The notes under the pieces: model-generated
The model's input: only the letters and a program-made list of their open reading frames with translations
The model's database searches: none
Told to the model about the DNA's origin: nothing
Shown here: piece by piece, positions 1 through 5,350 of the stretch
How positions within the stretch are numbered: the first letter of the stretch is position 1
Layout: every line of letters begins with the position of its first letter
From: Deltaproteobacteria bacterium
GTDB taxonomy: Bacteria; Bdellovibrionota; JACOXK01; 2-02-FULL-40-11
Length of the DNA stretch: 7,634 nucleotides
Assembly (NCBI GenBank): GCA_016193165.1
Contig: JACPST010000150.1
Span: 1 to 7,634, forward strand
Direction of reading: 5' to 3'
Program-made: the position numbers and the translations under genes

Positions 1-363
1 GACGAGCGCGAAAGCAATCAAACATTTTCAGTTTTGGAAAAGCAAGTAAAGGTGGGGCTCTCGGGCGTGAGTAAAGCTCAGCTCGAGGACATTGTCATTG
101 CTTATGAGCCTGTGTGGGCGATTGGAACAGGAAAAGTGGCCGAGCCGACTCAAGCAGAAGAAGCCCATCGGTTTATTCGACGAAAAGTTTGGGATACGTA
201 TGATATGGATACAGCTGCTGCTCTTCCCATTCTTTATGGGGGAAGTGTGAAGGCTCAAAATTTTAAAGCCATTTCTTCCGAGCCCAATGTGGATGGAGCT
301 CTTGTGGGAGGAGCGAGTCTTGAAGCCAAATCTTTTATTGAAATTTTAGAACAAATGTCATAG
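1..363 (+). CDS. tpiA: Triosephosphate isomerase, C-terminal part (5' end outside window)
   Basis: Interconverts dihydroxyacetone phosphate and glyceraldehyde 3-phosphate in glycolysis/gluconeogenesis; a cytoplasmic TIM-barrel enzyme. The frame is open from base 1, so the gene enters from the left; 120 residues are visible of a usual ~250. The catalytic glutamate lies in AYEPVWAIGTGK (E36 of the visible part), followed by the phosphate-gripping loop 6. Downstream are YGGSV and the closing phosphate-binding ALVGGASL near the C terminus. The ATG at 34 is internal to the domain (the EER-like stretch before it belongs to the family), so it is not the start. secG follows after 11 bp, suggesting co-transcription. 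Nothing in the visible part is damaged. The identification is secure. Confidence 0.97.
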   Translation, partial: DERESNQTFSVLEKQVKVGLSGVSKAQLEDIVIAYEPVWAIGTGKVAEPTQAEEAHRFIRRKVWDTYDMDTAAALPILYGGSVKAQNFKAISSEPNVDGALVGGASLEAKSFIEILEQMS

Positions 364-374
364 GGTCAAAAACT

Positions 375-761
375 ATGGTTTCATTGATTATTATTTTACA
401 TATTTTTGTTTGTGTCCTTTTAATCTTAGTTGTCCTTCTTCAAGCAGGAAAGGGCGCAGACATGGGGGCTGCATTTGGCGCCGGTGGAAGCCAAACTGTG
501 TTTGGAAGTGGAGGCGCTGCTCCTTTTTTAACAAAGCTTACCACTGCTGTTGCTGTGATCTTTATGCTGACGTCCATTGGACTTACGATTTTATCTGCCC
601 GAGGAGTTAAGAAGAGTGTGGTTGAAGGAATTACAGCTCCGCAAGCTCCTTCTGCTCCTTCAACAACGCTTCCGGAAACAACTAAACCGGATACCAAAGC
701 CACACAGCCATTGCCTTCCGAATCCAAAACTTCAGAACAGCCTGAACAGCCAAAAAAATAA
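375..761 (+). CDS. secG: SecG, protein-export translocase subunit
   Basis: Small inner-membrane partner of SecYE that assists SecA-driven export. The 128 residues show two hydrophobic segments (about 3-22 and 51-73) flanking the typical Gly/Ala/Ser-rich cytoplasmic loop with VVLLQAGKGADMGAAFGAG and a GS-rich FGSGGA stretch, which is diagnostic of SecG. After residue 80 comes a low-complexity Pro/Ser/Thr/Lys/Glu tail, common and poorly conserved in the family, making the protein slightly longer than E. coli SecG (110 aa). An AGGG at 362-365, overlapping the tpiA stop codon, can serve as ribosome binding site 9 nt before the ATG, so translation is probably coupled to tpiA. A tRNA-Leu follows, as in several proteobacteria. 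No terminator hairpin is visible after the stop. Confidence 0.95.
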   Translation: MVSLIIILHIFVCVLLILVVLLQAGKGADMGAAFGAGGSQTVFGSGGAAPFLTKLTTAVAVIFMLTSIGLTILSARGVKKSVVEGITAPQAPSAPSTTLPETTKPDTKATQPLPSESKTSEQPEQPKK

Positions 762-773
762 CTTCATAAACGG

Positions 774-802
774 TTGAAAATTAAAAACGCCTTAAGTATA
801 GT
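774..802 (+). promoter_or_regulatory. Sigma70-type promoter for tRNA-Leu
   Basis: TTGAAA (774-779), a 17-nt spacer and TATAGT (797-802) give a near-consensus promoter. Predicted initiation is around 809, about 5 nt before the mature tRNA 5' end at 814. It lies 12 bp after the secG stop, so the tRNA can be made independently of tpiA-secG. This is seen in the sequence; activity is inferred. Confidence 0.65.
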
Positions 803-813
803 TGGTTGATTTT

Positions 814-901
814 GCGCGGGTGGTGAAACCCGGTAGACACGTCAGTTTGAGGGGCTGATGCCCGAAAGGGCTTGGAGGTTCAAATCCTCTCCCGCGCACC
901 A
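814..901 (+). tRNA. tRNA-Leu (anticodon GAG)
   Basis: Class II tRNA folded by eye. Acceptor stem GCGCGGG (814-820) pairs with CCCGCGC (891-897), followed by discriminator A898 and an encoded CCA (899-901). The anticodon stem is 842-846/854-858 with a seven-base loop and anticodon GAG at 849-851, reading CUC/CUU leucine codons. The long variable arm is GCCC-GAAA-GGGC (860-871), as expected for leucine tRNA. The T arm is 874-878/886-890 with a TTCAAAT loop. It sits just after secG, the same neighbourhood as E. coli leuU, which is also a GAG tRNA-Leu. No separate terminator hairpin is seen after it, only a short T run at 902-906. Confidence 0.96.
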
Positions 902-921
902 TTTTTCTTGCGAAGTTTTTG

Positions 922-950
922 TTGAAATTGTAACTGGAATTTACTAAGAA
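922..950 (+). promoter_or_regulatory. Possible promoter of the ferredoxin gene
   Basis: TTGAAA (922-927), 17-nt spacer, TAAGAA (945-950). The -10 ends only 8 nt before the ferredoxin ATG, so initiation here would give an mRNA with almost no leader. This agrees with the absence of a Shine-Dalgarno in 940-958. The region is AT-rich, so a chance match is possible. Confidence 0.4.
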
Positions 951-958
951 TAAAAAAT

Positions 959-1270
959 ATGGCATTTGTTATTACAGAAAAGTGTTTAGGAGAGCGATAC
1001 GGAGATTGTGTCGAAGTTTGCCCTGTTGATTGTATCCATCCTGGAGACTATCAGGGACAAGTTTTTATGATCATTGATCCTGAGACCTGTATTGATTGTG
1101 GGGCGTGCATTCCAGCTTGTCCTATTGACGCGATTGTGGATGCTGTGGATAAAGATCCAGAATATGCCAAAATCAATGCAGAGTTAACTCCAACATTTAT
1201 AAATAATCCCAAAGTTCCGTGTCGTCCAGCTGGCGATCCACCCCGGAAGTCTACGAATAAGAGAGTTTAA
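959..1270 (+). CDS. fdxA: Seven-iron (3Fe-4S/4Fe-4S) ferredoxin, FdxA type
   Basis: Soluble low-potential electron carrier of 103 residues. The first motif is C9-x7-C17-x3-C21-P, the arrangement of seven-iron ferredoxins; the second is C44-x2-C47-x2-C50-x3-C54-P. By analogy with Azotobacter FdI, C9, C17 and C54 would hold the [3Fe-4S] cluster and C21, C44, C47 and C50 the [4Fe-4S] cluster. C25 is an additional nearby cysteine. The gap between C21 and C44 is a few residues longer than in FdI. The C-terminal ~40 residues form the charged, proline-rich tail usual for this type. The redox partner cannot be read from the context. No good Shine-Dalgarno precedes the ATG. The gene converges on the small secreted-protein gene with 14 bp between the stop codons. 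The family call is firm; the symbol is a convention. Confidence 0.92.
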   Translation: MAFVITEKCLGERYGDCVEVCPVDCIHPGDYQGQVFMIIDPETCIDCGACIPACPIDAIVDAVDKDPEYAKINAELTPTFINNPKVPCRPAGDPPRKSTNKRV

Positions 1271-1284
1271 AAATTTCTCCTGTC

Positions 1285-1608
1285 TTATCTAGACAAAAGG
1301 GTTATTAGGACTTTAGAGACAAAACTTGATCCTTCGTTCTTTATAAAATTGGCAGAGTGGCAATTTTTGATATCGTTGGCTACTGCCGAAGCACGATTCT
1401 CATAGTTTTGTCCGTTAAAGCGTACAGTGAAAAGTTTAGCTGGTCTTACTCTGACATTGACATCTGCTAGAGAGTTAGCGTGGTCTACAATGAGAATGAC
1501 TCTGTCGATGTCAGAACAAGTCACAACATTTTGTTCCACTGCGTAGGCGGGTGGAAAGTTTCCTAAGAGAACTAATCCTAAAATTATGATTATGATTGAG
1601 TATTTCAT
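1285..1608 (-). CDS. Small secreted protein of unknown function
   Basis: Not recognised as a known family. I place the start at the ATG ending at 1608 (107 aa) rather than an in-frame ATG 36 nt upstream. It is preceded by a GAAAGGA ribosome binding site (1617-1623, 8 nt spacing) and begins directly with a signal peptide, whereas the upstream extension would be encoded by a terminator-like hairpin. The signal peptide is MKY, a run of I/L/V/G, then PPAYA with a likely cut before VEQ. The mature protein is about 84 residues, with two cysteines (mature ~8 and ~60) that could form a disulfide outside the cytoplasm, and alternating hydrophobic/polar segments (DRVILIVDHA, ADVNVRVRPAKLFTVRF) suggesting a small beta-containing domain. 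The gene lies 64 bp after the rhodanese on the same strand, across the hairpin at 1630-1663. Confidence 0.75.
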   Translation of the reverse strand: MKYSIIIIILGLVLLGNFPPAYAVEQNVVTCSDIDRVILIVDHANSLADVNVRVRPAKLFTVRFNGQNYENRASAVANDIKNCHSANFIKNEGSSFVSKVLITLLSR

Positions 1609-1629
1609 AAACGTTTTCCTTTCTTCAAT

Positions 1630-1663
1630 AAAAGAGGCTGCCATTTTTATGACAGCCTCTTTT
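1630..1663 (-). terminator. Rho-independent terminator-like hairpin after the rhodanese gene
   Basis: AAAAGAGGCTG (1630-1640) and CAGCCTCTTTT (1653-1663) form a perfect 11-bp stem with a 12-nt loop. In minus-strand RNA the stem is GC-rich in the middle and ends in a U run. It starts 10 bp after the rhodanese stop and lies 21 bp before the start of the next gene in the same direction. It therefore probably ends most rhodanese transcripts, with possible read-through. The A/T symmetry means it could also act on the + strand. Confidence 0.75.
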
Positions 1664-1672
1664 AAATTTTAA

Positions 1673-2035
1673 TTACGCTGCTCTTTTGGATTGAGCTTGG
1701 GTTTTGGGTACTTCAGTACAAGTATATTTATTGTGCTGTGTCCATTCTTCTAGGCCGCCAACAAAGCGATACACATTGGTAAAGCCAGCTTTTTCTAAGA
1801 GTTCTGCGGCTTTATGACTGGCTTCACACTGTGTGTTGGCGCAATAGACCACAATCCAGTCATGTTTTCCAAAAAGCTGAGATGCTTTTTGAGGAATTTG
1901 CTCAGATGGAATGTTAATTGACCCTGGAATATGACATTTTAAAAAGTCTGTATTGGGCAGGGTGTTGATCAACACAGGATGATTTTTTCCTGGTTCGATC
2001 ATTTTAACGAGCTCTGGATAGTTGAGTGTTTTCAT
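1673..2035 (-). CDS. Single-domain rhodanese-like protein
   Basis: 120-residue protein built of one rhodanese domain, a persulfide-forming sulfur-carrier or sulfurtransferase fold. Family marks are the N-terminal LVKMIEPG helix region, a VLINTLPNTDF segment in place of the usual 'lIDvR', CHIPGSINIP (~34-43, the classic 'GHIPGAinip' motif), the active-site strand and loop WIVVYCANTQCEAS with candidate nucleophile C65, and the closing VYRFVGGLEEW motif. The loop is C65-A-N-T-Q-C70: the sixth position, often Arg or Lys, is a second cysteine. No signal peptide is present, so it should be cytoplasmic. The substrate is not deducible. A strong AAAGGAG ribosome binding site (2046-2052) lies 10 nt before the ATG and fixes the start. 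It is divergent from the Rieske-fusion gene. The short C-terminal tail (~TQAQSKRAA) is polar. Confidence 0.9.
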   Translation of the reverse strand: MKTLNYPELVKMIEPGKNHPVLINTLPNTDFLKCHIPGSINIPSEQIPQKASQLFGKHDWIVVYCANTQCEASHKAAELLEKAGFTNVYRFVGGLEEWTQHNKYTCTEVPKTQAQSKRAA

Positions 2036-2148
2036 ACGTTTTTTTCTCCTTTAGGTTAGGGTTAACTACGTTTAATATCTTACCTATCGGCATCTCTTTT
2101 AAAAAATTTAATTTTTTTTAAATACGGTTTGGTGTATGAATAAACTCT
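2036..2148. promoter_or_regulatory. Divergent intergenic region between rhodanese and Rieske-fusion genes
   Basis: The 113 bp hold the start regions of both genes. The rhodanese side has a clear Shine-Dalgarno (2046-2052). The Rieske side has none: an in-frame TGA at 2137-2139 fixes its ATG at 2149, and a TATGAA (2135-2140) lies 8 nt upstream as a possible -10. A nearly pure A/T tract covers about 2097-2124 and could act as an UP-like or bent element. No convincing -35 was found for either direction. Confidence 0.4.
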
Positions 2149-3615
2149 ATGAGCTGGGAACGAGTGGTTTCACTCCAAGAATTAGAACAAAAAACAAATG
2201 CTCTGTTTAAAAAGGGCTCTAAACACATTGCTGTTTTTAAAATGGGCTCAGATATTTGGGCCATAGACAATCGCTGTCCTCATCAAGGATATCCGCTGGT
2301 TCAGGGAGCGGTGGAGGAATGTGTTTTAACCTGTAGCTGGCACAATTGGAAATTTGACATGCGAACGGGCAAGTGTCTGACTGGAGGGGATAACGTTCGT
2401 ACCTATCCTATTAAAGTAGAAGAAAGCTTTGTGTGGGTGGAGGTATCAGAGCCTTTCAAAGAAGAACTCACTCAAACGATTTTAGAAGGACTTAAAACAG
2501 CCTTCACCAAAGCAAAATATGGAAGAGCTTCTCGCGAACTGGCCAGGCTTTATTTTAATGGCATGGATCCTACGCTAGCTGTTAAAAAATCGATAGAGTG
2601 GTCGTATGAAAAATTTAAAGAAGGAACCACTCATGCTTATGCGGCATGTGCCGATTGGCTGCGTTTTTATTTTGAAAATATTTCTAATCCCGAAAATCAA
2701 ATCATTTGTTTGACCGAGGCCGTAGATCATATGGCCGATGATGCTTTTGGCCAGTCTTTGGTTGCTTACTCTAAAGAGGCAGAACCTTTTTCTGAGGAAG
2801 CATTTATTTCAGCCATTGAGGCCCAAGATGAAAAGAAAGCCATTGCTCTTCTTCAGGGAGCGTTGGGAGCAGGATTTCATTTTAAGCAGTTAGAAAAAGT
2901 TTTTACGCATGCGGCTCTCATGCATTATAACGATTTTGGTCATGCACTGATTTATGTTATTAAAACAGGAACGGTCATTGAGCTTTTAGGAAAAGAAGTG
3001 GAGCGTTTCCTTTTACTTTCTTTGACAAGAGCGTTTTGTCATATGACGCGAGAAGATTTGCTTACTGAATTTAAAGACACGTCGAAGTATTCCTCCCAAA
3101 ATAGCTATGAGTCTCTGTTGGAAGCAAATGCAAAAAATTTCTTATATTTTGATTCTCGCTTTGAAGCTGCGTACGACAAACCTGTGAGTGACAATGTGGG
3201 CTGGCTTGATTTTACACATCCCATTACGTTTGCCAACGCGGTGCGTGTGCAATGTCAGAAATATCCTGAGTTTTGGAAGCAAGGGTTATTACAGCTCTCT
3301 TTTTTTCAGGGGAGAAATCTTCCTTATGTGGATACAGCGCAAAACGTTTCTTCCTGGGCTGTCAAAAATAAAGATCATTTTTTTGCCCAATGTGTTGAAA
3401 AAATTTTAGATCATGGAATGAATGACCGAACTCAAGCCGCGCATCTTTTAAAAACTTTTTGTGCCGTAAAAGAAGAAGTGGGATATGCTCAAAATGAAGC
3501 GACTCAAAAAATGCTTTTAGCCGCTTTGAATCGTTATTTTCACGTCCCCATAAAACTCAAACATGTTCGTCGGGCGGCTCGTCAAAACATGAGTTTGGTG
3601 GCCAAGGATTTTTAA
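2149..3615 (+). CDS. Rieske [2Fe-2S] domain fused to a large helical domain
   Basis: 488-residue protein. Residues ~1-100 are a Rieske ferredoxin-like domain with cluster ligands C43-P-H45 and C62-S-W-H65 (CxH-x16-CxxH), preceded by the IWAIDNRCPHQG strand and followed by NWKFDMRTGKCLTGG, as in soluble dioxygenase-type Rieske ferredoxins. Residues ~105-488 have no membrane segment and look all-helical, rich in His and aromatic residues (H254, H259, H265 in a THAALMHYNDFGHALIYV stretch; H298; H357 in DFTHPITFANAV). This spacing of histidines in helices suggests a cofactor or metal-binding oxidoreductase. A questin-oxidase-like (DUF4243) relation is my tentative memory-based guess. If so, the Rieske domain would feed electrons to its own oxidase domain. 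There is no signal peptide, so it should be cytoplasmic. The upstream in-frame TGA makes the ATG at 2149 the earliest start; no Shine-Dalgarno is seen. The Rieske call is secure; the C-terminal role is not. Confidence 0.9.
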   Translation: MSWERVVSLQELEQKTNALFKKGSKHIAVFKMGSDIWAIDNRCPHQGYPLVQGAVEECVLTCSWHNWKFDMRTGKCLTGGDNVRTYPIKVEESFVWVEVSEPFKEELTQTILEGLKTAFTKAKYGRASRELARLYFNGMDPTLAVKKSIEWSYEKFKEGTTHAYAACADWLRFYFENISNPENQIICLTEAVDHMADDAFGQSLVAYSKEAEPFSEEAFISAIEAQDEKKAIALLQGALGAGFHFKQLEKVFTHAALMHYNDFGHALIYVIKTGTVIELLGKEVERFLLLSLTRAFCHMTREDLLTEFKDTSKYSSQNSYESLLEANAKNFLYFDSRFEAAYDKPVSDNVGWLDFTHPITFANAVRVQCQKYPEFWKQGLLQLSFFQGRNLPYVDTAQNVSSWAVKNKDHFFAQCVEKILDHGMNDRTQAAHLLKTFCAVKEEVGYAQNEATQKMLLAALNRYFHVPIKLKHVRRAARQNMSLVAKDF

Positions 3616-3639
3616 AGGTGATTTTCAAAATTAATGTTC

Positions 3640-3669
3640 TTGACATACCGCATCATTTTTAGCTAAGCT
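3640..3669 (+). promoter_or_regulatory. Candidate promoter for the 3676-3795 structured RNA
   Basis: A perfect TTGACA (3640-3645) lies 24 bp after the Rieske stop, followed by an 18-nt spacer and a weaker TAAGCT (3664-3669). No protein gene follows in this direction for almost 3 kb. The only downstream object is the T7-terminated hairpin structure, so a small RNA starting near 3676 is the natural reading. The -10 is imperfect. Confidence 0.4.
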
Positions 3670-3675
3670 TAAGTT

Positions 3676-3795
3676 AAATCACACGATCATACAAGAGGAG
3701 GCCAGCTAAAATTTTGTCGTAGATGCCCTGCCCAAGGCTAGCGACAGATCCTTCTTAACATATCAAGAAATGCGGCTGGTCTCCTCTGTTTTTTT
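3676..3795 (+). ncRNA. Candidate small structured RNA (three-way junction, T7 terminator)
   Basis: A 13-bp long-range stem, AGAGGAGGCCAGC (3694-3706) with GCTGGTCTCCTCT (3775-3787), has one G·U pair and is followed directly by G and seven Ts (3789-3795). The enclosed 68 nt contain two further hairpins: TTTGTCG/CGACAGA (3713-3719/3742-3748, with inner TAG/CTA pairs) and TTCTT/AAGAA (3752-3756/3765-3769). Together they make a three-way junction with short linkers. The T run is on the + side only, which gives the orientation. The SRP RNA GGAAG/AGCAGCC core, a hammerhead CUGAUGA core and tRNA-like parts are absent, so I cannot assign a family. It may also simply serve as the 3' end of the Rieske mRNA. 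The boundary at 3676 is inferred from the promoter. Confidence 0.45.
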
Positions 3796-5350
3796 AGAAA
3801 CTTGCCCAACCTGTGACTTCAGAAAATTCTGTCTCTAAATAGTCCAGACTGGCAGCATCTTGCAGGGGGGCTAGAATAGCGAGGCCAGAATATCGTTCTG
3901 CTGAGTTTCCTATTCCTTGGGTGTAGCCTGTAAAAAGAATTGGATTTTGAGGATGCTCAGCCTCAAAGGTGACTGTGTCTTGAGTTCTTGTGAAGCTTTG
4001 GGGAGAACCCAGAAACTTCCCTGTTTGGGGATCTGCAAACCAAAAGTTAAATTCTTTGAGTCCCGCGGAAAACGGGGAAAGCGCCAGAGCTTTATGAATC
4101 AGACGCGCAGGCCATTTTTTATTTTCAATGCCGGAAATAAAACGTTCTGGTTTTAAAAGCGGGGGAAGTTTATTTAAAATAAGAGCATCGTTTTCAAATC
4201 CGCGTGTCCAATGTTCATATCCATAGACCAATAGGCTGTTGTTTTGTTCAGGACGAATAAAAATTCTAGGATTGGTTTTAAGTTTTTCAGGCTGAGTGAG
4301 ATTTAAAATCGTAATCATTTCTTCTACGAGGGGTCGGGTTTCTAAAGGCGTGAAATGATTTCTTTTGAAAGCCAAAAGTAAGGATCCCAGATCGACTAAA
4401 TCTTTTCGGGCTGTTTTTCGGAGGCGATTAGAAATTTTCAGAGCCAACTTCAATTCTTTTGGAAATAAAGAAGAGGTTTGGACGAGTTTAGAAATATTTT
4501 TTACAAGAGAATCTAATTTTTCTGTTTCGATGAGGCTCAGTGTCGCGGAAGTGGAAGTGATTGCTTTGCGTTGGGTTCCTTCTTGAATGAAAGAGTAAGA
4601 TTCCAAAAATCTTTCAGCCAGATTTCGGGCTACGGTTTTGGGGTCTTGTCCATTGTCGTTAAGCATTTGCAGGGCATCAAAAGGCATGCCTGAGGAAAAC
4701 TCATCTTCTTCCGAAGCCATAAAATAGGAACTGAGATTTCTAAGTTCATAGGCTACTTCAATGGTAGCCATAAAACAGGCATCGAGCCATAAAATGTCGA
4801 TGGGTTTTTCCGGGGATTTTCCCGGGCGTTGGGGGAGGGCGCGCTCGAGTTGGGATCGAAGCTCTTTCAATTTGATATTTCTAAGGCCGTCAAAGGCCAG
4901 TCCGTGGCTATAAAGAACGAGCATGCGGTGAGCTTCTGGAATTTTAAAAGCACGATTCAAAAAAGAAGATAATTTTTCGTCATTTAATACGATATTTTTT
5001 TCAGAGCTTTTTTTTTGAAGAACAGAAAGTTGTCCCGGGATTTGAATGCCATGAAAATCTATTTCATAAAAAAGGGGATCCCAGATGTGGAGTTCTTCTG
5101 ATGTGGGATCAGAAAAATAGGTGGCCTCCAAATCTGAAAATTCTCGAAAGATGCTGAGCTTTAAGGAGGAATTAGGAGTAATCCTGGCCAGCTCCAAAAT
5201 ATTTTTGTCGATATCTTTTTGATATTCCGCGGATTCGTCACTTCCTAAAAATATTACTGCAACTTCCCATGGGGTGGCAGCCCATGTGGATGCTGCAAAA
5301 ATAAACAGGAAAAGAAAAAGAAGGGCTCTATTCGTTATCTTCGTCGCCAT
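3794..5350 (-). CDS. Exported clostripain-like (peptidase C11) cysteine protease
   Basis: 518 residues with a signal peptide (MATKITNR, hydrophobic core, cut near A24/A25, STWA-AT). The protein resembles clan CD, family C11: a strand ending in the catalytic-histidine motif MLVLYSHG (H149), then a strand ending in DILWLDACFMA (C192), followed by VAYELRN and YFMASEEDEFSSGMPFDALQML. This mirrors the DACLMG and 'ASQE' segments of clostripain relatives. The 43-residue His-Cys spacing resembles that of PmC11 (H133/C179). Family members are usually cleaved after Arg/Lys and many self-process; whether that holds here is inference. The C-terminal ~250 residues have helices, then a beta-rich end with FADPQTGKFLG, perhaps a substrate or cell-surface domain. 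No membrane anchor or lipobox is seen. The start overlaps the end of the upstream gene by 23 bp, so the two are translationally linked. Only a weak GGTG precedes this ATG. It converges on the candidate RNA. Confidence 0.85.
   Translation of the reverse strand: MATKITNRALLFLFLFIFAASTWAATPWEVAVIFLGSDESAEYQKDIDKNILELARITPNSSLKLSIFREFSDLEATYFSDPTSEELHIWDPLFYEIDFHGIQIPGQLSVLQKKSSEKNIVLNDEKLSSFLNRAFKIPEAHRMLVLYSHGLAFDGLRNIKLKELRSQLERALPQRPGKSPEKPIDILWLDACFMATIEVAYELRNLSSYFMASEEDEFSSGMPFDALQMLNDNGQDPKTVARNLAERFLESYSFIQEGTQRKAITSTSATLSLIETEKLDSLVKNISKLVQTSSLFPKELKLALKISNRLRKTARKDLVDLGSLLLAFKRNHFTPLETRPLVEEMITILNLTQPEKLKTNPRIFIRPEQNNSLLVYGYEHWTRGFENDALILNKLPPLLKPERFISGIENKKWPARLIHKALALSPFSAGLKEFNFWFADPQTGKFLGSPQSFTRTQDTVTFEAEHPQNPILFTGYTQGIGNSAERYSGLAILAPLQDAASLDYLETEFSEVTGWASF

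Noticed and set aside
28..258. Minus-strand 76-aa frame opposite tpiA
   Set aside because: Antisense shadow of clearly conserved tpiA sequence, with no ribosome binding site or family features.
440..727. Minus-strand 95-aa frame opposite secG
   Set aside because: Composition mirrors the GS/P-rich secG coding strand; no support.
1281..1295. TGTCT/AGACA inverted repeat between the converging ferredoxin and small-protein genes
   Set aside because: Only 5 bp of stem without a T run on either side; too weak to call a terminator.
2136..2210. 24-codon upstream frame (ATG at 2136) overlapping the Rieske gene start
   Set aside because: Out of frame, no ribosome binding site, composition of the Rieske gene shifted by a frame; a leader peptide role is not supported.
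3676..3795. Hammerhead ribozyme or SRP RNA
   Set aside because: The three-way junction invites the idea, but the CUGAUGA/GAAA core and the SRP GGAAG-AGCAGCC core are absent.
3616..3795. Riboswitch
   Set aside because: No gene lies downstream on the + strand; the neighbouring gene ends here from the opposite strand.
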